From Paramagnetospirillum magneticum AMB-1 (GTDB lineage: Bacteria; Pseudomonadota; Alphaproteobacteria; Rhodospirillales; Magnetospirillaceae): 64,000 nucleotides of DNA. Below are positions 62,721 through 64,000 of this stretch, piece after piece. The notes under the pieces are model-generated. The model searched no databases. It saw only the letters and a list, made by a program, of their open reading frames with translations, and was not told the DNA's origin. Position 1 is the stretch's first letter. Every line of letters begins with the position of its first letter. The translations under genes and the position numbers were made by a program. The stretch is from contig NC_007626.1 in NCBI RefSeq assembly GCF_000009985.1, forward strand, positions 3,465,943 to 3,529,942, in the 5' to 3' direction.

Positions 62721-62897
62721 ATGGACCAGTTTTTCAAGGATGCCGGCAGCGACGAGAAGAAGGATCTCAACTTCAAGGTTCCACCTAACTTTCACGCCGA
62801 CTACAAGGCGTTCGCTGCGCAGCATGGCGTTCCGATGTCGGACATCCTCTACCGCTCGTTCCAACTCTTCCGGCTGTCGCTTATCTGGACCCACTGA
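62721..62897 (+). CDS. Ribbon-helix-helix-like small protein (58 aa)
   Basis: 58 residues (DQFFKDAGSDEKKDLNFKVP...). The segment LNFKVPPNFHADYKAFAAQH followed by GVPMSDILYRSFQLF gives a strand then two helices, the pattern of RHH DNA-binding proteins such as antitoxins and ParG-like partition proteins. No toxin or parA gene is next to it. It begins 11 bases from the end of the truncated IS, with no clear ribosome site, so its own promoter region may have been replaced. Confidence 0.6.
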   Translation: MDQFFKDAGSDEKKDLNFKVPPNFHADYKAFAAQHGVPMSDILYRSFQLFRLSLIWTH

Positions 62898-62952
62898 TGG
62901 CGGCCAGAATCACGGCGGCACGCCCTCAAATGAGTGACGTGCCGCCAGAAGC

Positions 62953-64000
62953 CTAAGCGACCTTCTTGGCCTTGAGGTAGTTTGCCAGCTTACCGTCCTC
63001 CATCTGGATGTGGTTGGTCAGCCAGGTCGCAACGTACTCGAACATCTTTGCCGCCGCCGTGGGATCGCCGCTCTGGACCGCGCCCTTGTGGCTCTTGGCG
63101 CGATCGAGGAAGTCACGGTGATGACGGCGATGCTCGTCCAGATGGGGATAGCTGTTCCGGCTCATCACCTCCTCTTCCTCACGGAAGTGACTTCCCATCA
63201 CGGTGTCGATCAGGGTGATCATGCCCTGGCCCGCTTCGGCACCGTTACCCTGGGACATTTTGGCGTACAGTCGGTTCACCTCGTCAAACATCTCCCGGTG
63301 ATGCCTGTCGATATTGCCAATCCCCATGTTCAGGGCGTTGTCCCAGTTCAGAAGTTTCACATCCGACTGGTCAGAGCGAACTTGGTCTAGGAAGCGCCCA
63401 ACCTCGGCGCGAAGGAATTCGGACTGCTGAGACAGGTCGGTGGCTGCAGAATGAATCTGCTCAGCCGCCGCACCGGTATCCCTTGCCGCCTGCTCCACGG
63501 TCACCACGCTGGAAGAAACTTCGGCGGTACCTGCCGCCGCCTGCTCCACGTTACGGGCGATCTCCTGGGTAGCGGCGGCCTGCTCTTCAACTGCCGAGGC
63601 GACAGAGGCGCTAATCTCGCCCATCTCGCTGATCACCTTGGTGATGCCGTCAATGGCGTGGACGGCGTTGTTGGTGCCGTCCTGGACAGCCCTGATCTGA
63701 GAGGCAATCTCCTCAGTGGCCTTGCCGGTCTGAGTGGCGAGGTGTTTCACCTCGTTGGCGACCACGGCAAAGCCCTTGCCCGCATCGCCGGCCCTGGCGG
63801 CCTCGATGGTGGCGTTAAGCGCCAGCAGGTTTGTCTGGCTGGCGATGTCGTTGATCAGGTTGACGATCTCACCGATCTTGTTGGCATTCTCGGACAGCGC
63901 CCGAATCTGCACGTTGGTGTTGGCGGCCTCATCTTGGGCCCTGCTGGCCACGGATTGCGACCGCTCTACCTGCTTGGCGATTTCAGTAATGGAGGATGAC
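62953..64000 (-). CDS. Methyl-accepting chemotaxis protein with bacteriohemerythrin tail, C-terminal part
   Basis: About 348 residues; the gene continues past the right edge. The MCP signalling hairpin is clear (IASQTNLLALNATIEAARAG, GFAVVANEVKHLATQTGKAT), followed by a C-terminal bacteriohemerythrin domain: DRHHREMFDEV, GSHFREEEEVM, HLDEHRRHHRDFLDR and TNHIQMEDGKL supply the His/Glu/Asp di-iron ligands. This fits aerotaxis through O2 binding in the cytoplasm, as in DcrH-type receptors. The sensing N-terminus lies outside the window. Confidence 0.94.
   Translation of the reverse strand, partial: SSSITEIAKQVERSQSVASRAQDEAANTNVQIRALSENANKIGEIVNLINDIASQTNLLALNATIEAARAGDAGKGFAVVANEVKHLATQTGKATEEIASQIRAVQDGTNNAVHAIDGITKVISEMGEISASVASAVEEQAAATQEIARNVEQAAAGTAEVSSSVVTVEQAARDTGAAAEQIHSAATDLSQQSEFLRAEVGRFLDQVRSDQSDVKLLNWDNALNMGIGNIDRHHREMFDEVNRLYAKMSQGNGAEAGQGMITLIDTVMGSHFREEEEVMSRNSYPHLDEHRRHHRDFLDRAKSHKGAVQSGDPTAAAKMFEYVATWLTNHIQMEDGKLANYLKAKKVA

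Overview
The window reads as chromosome of a GC-rich alphaproteobacterium. The order ruvC-ruvA-ruvB-ybgC-tolQRAB-pal-cpoB-tilS-ftsH-folP-glmM, a 6S RNA between zapA and a 5-formyltetrahydrofolate cyclo-ligase gene, indolepyruvate:ferredoxin oxidoreductase, and a chemoreceptor ending in a hemerythrin domain all fit Rhodospirillales, most likely Magnetospirillum or a close relative. The genus is an inference; no magnetosome gene is visible here.

Layout. 0-3 kb: the start of a PhzF-family gene, thiD, a small unknown gene and glmM. 2.8-5.5 kb: small unknown genes, two of them frame-broken. 5.7-19.9 kb: one long leftward block of folate synthesis (folP), protease (ftsH), tRNA modification (tilS), the complete Tol-Pal envelope system with two tandem pal genes, Holliday-junction processing (ruvABC) and yebC. 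20-23 kb: an MlaC-like protein, a YmdB-type phosphoesterase, the cyclo-ligase, 6S RNA, zapA and a DUF4164 coiled coil. 23-31 kb: an energy and amino-acid catabolism block (etfA, etfB, gcdH, a LysR regulator, iorA, iorB) followed by a CheY-like receiver. 31-39.4 kb: penicillin-binding protein 1A, an AmiC amidase and RNase E. 39.4-46.8 kb: an OmpR/EnvZ-type two-component pair, an MFS transporter, a PfkB kinase, a small transaldolase, a FliN-like protein and an alpha/beta hydrolase. 47-54 kb: mostly secreted or membrane proteins, including a double-OmpA lipoprotein, a GY-tailed lipoprotein, two secreted proteins with Tudor-like repeats, and a SlyD-type FKBP fused to a membrane domain.

54.3-64 kb is the accessory part. 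A radical SAM enzyme, a TIR-like protein and a B12-binding-type radical SAM enzyme form a compact convergent group. An oxygen-binding di-iron protein of the metallo-beta-lactamase fold is then coupled to a diguanylate cyclase. After it come a complete IS3-family element abutting a truncated one, a ribbon-helix-helix-like small gene, and a chemoreceptor with a bacteriohemerythrin tail that runs off the window. This end looks specialised for sensing oxygen through di-iron proteins.

Three further observations stand out. Five frame disruptions fall between 4.0 and 7.2 kb, including in ftsH and folP, which points to sequence error or local decay rather than programmed shifts. Composite palindromic repeats come in a long form found only between convergent genes and a short form found only between co-directional genes. 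A separate ~73-bp dispersed repeat ends in the likely Shine-Dalgarno site of both ruvB and the LysR gene.
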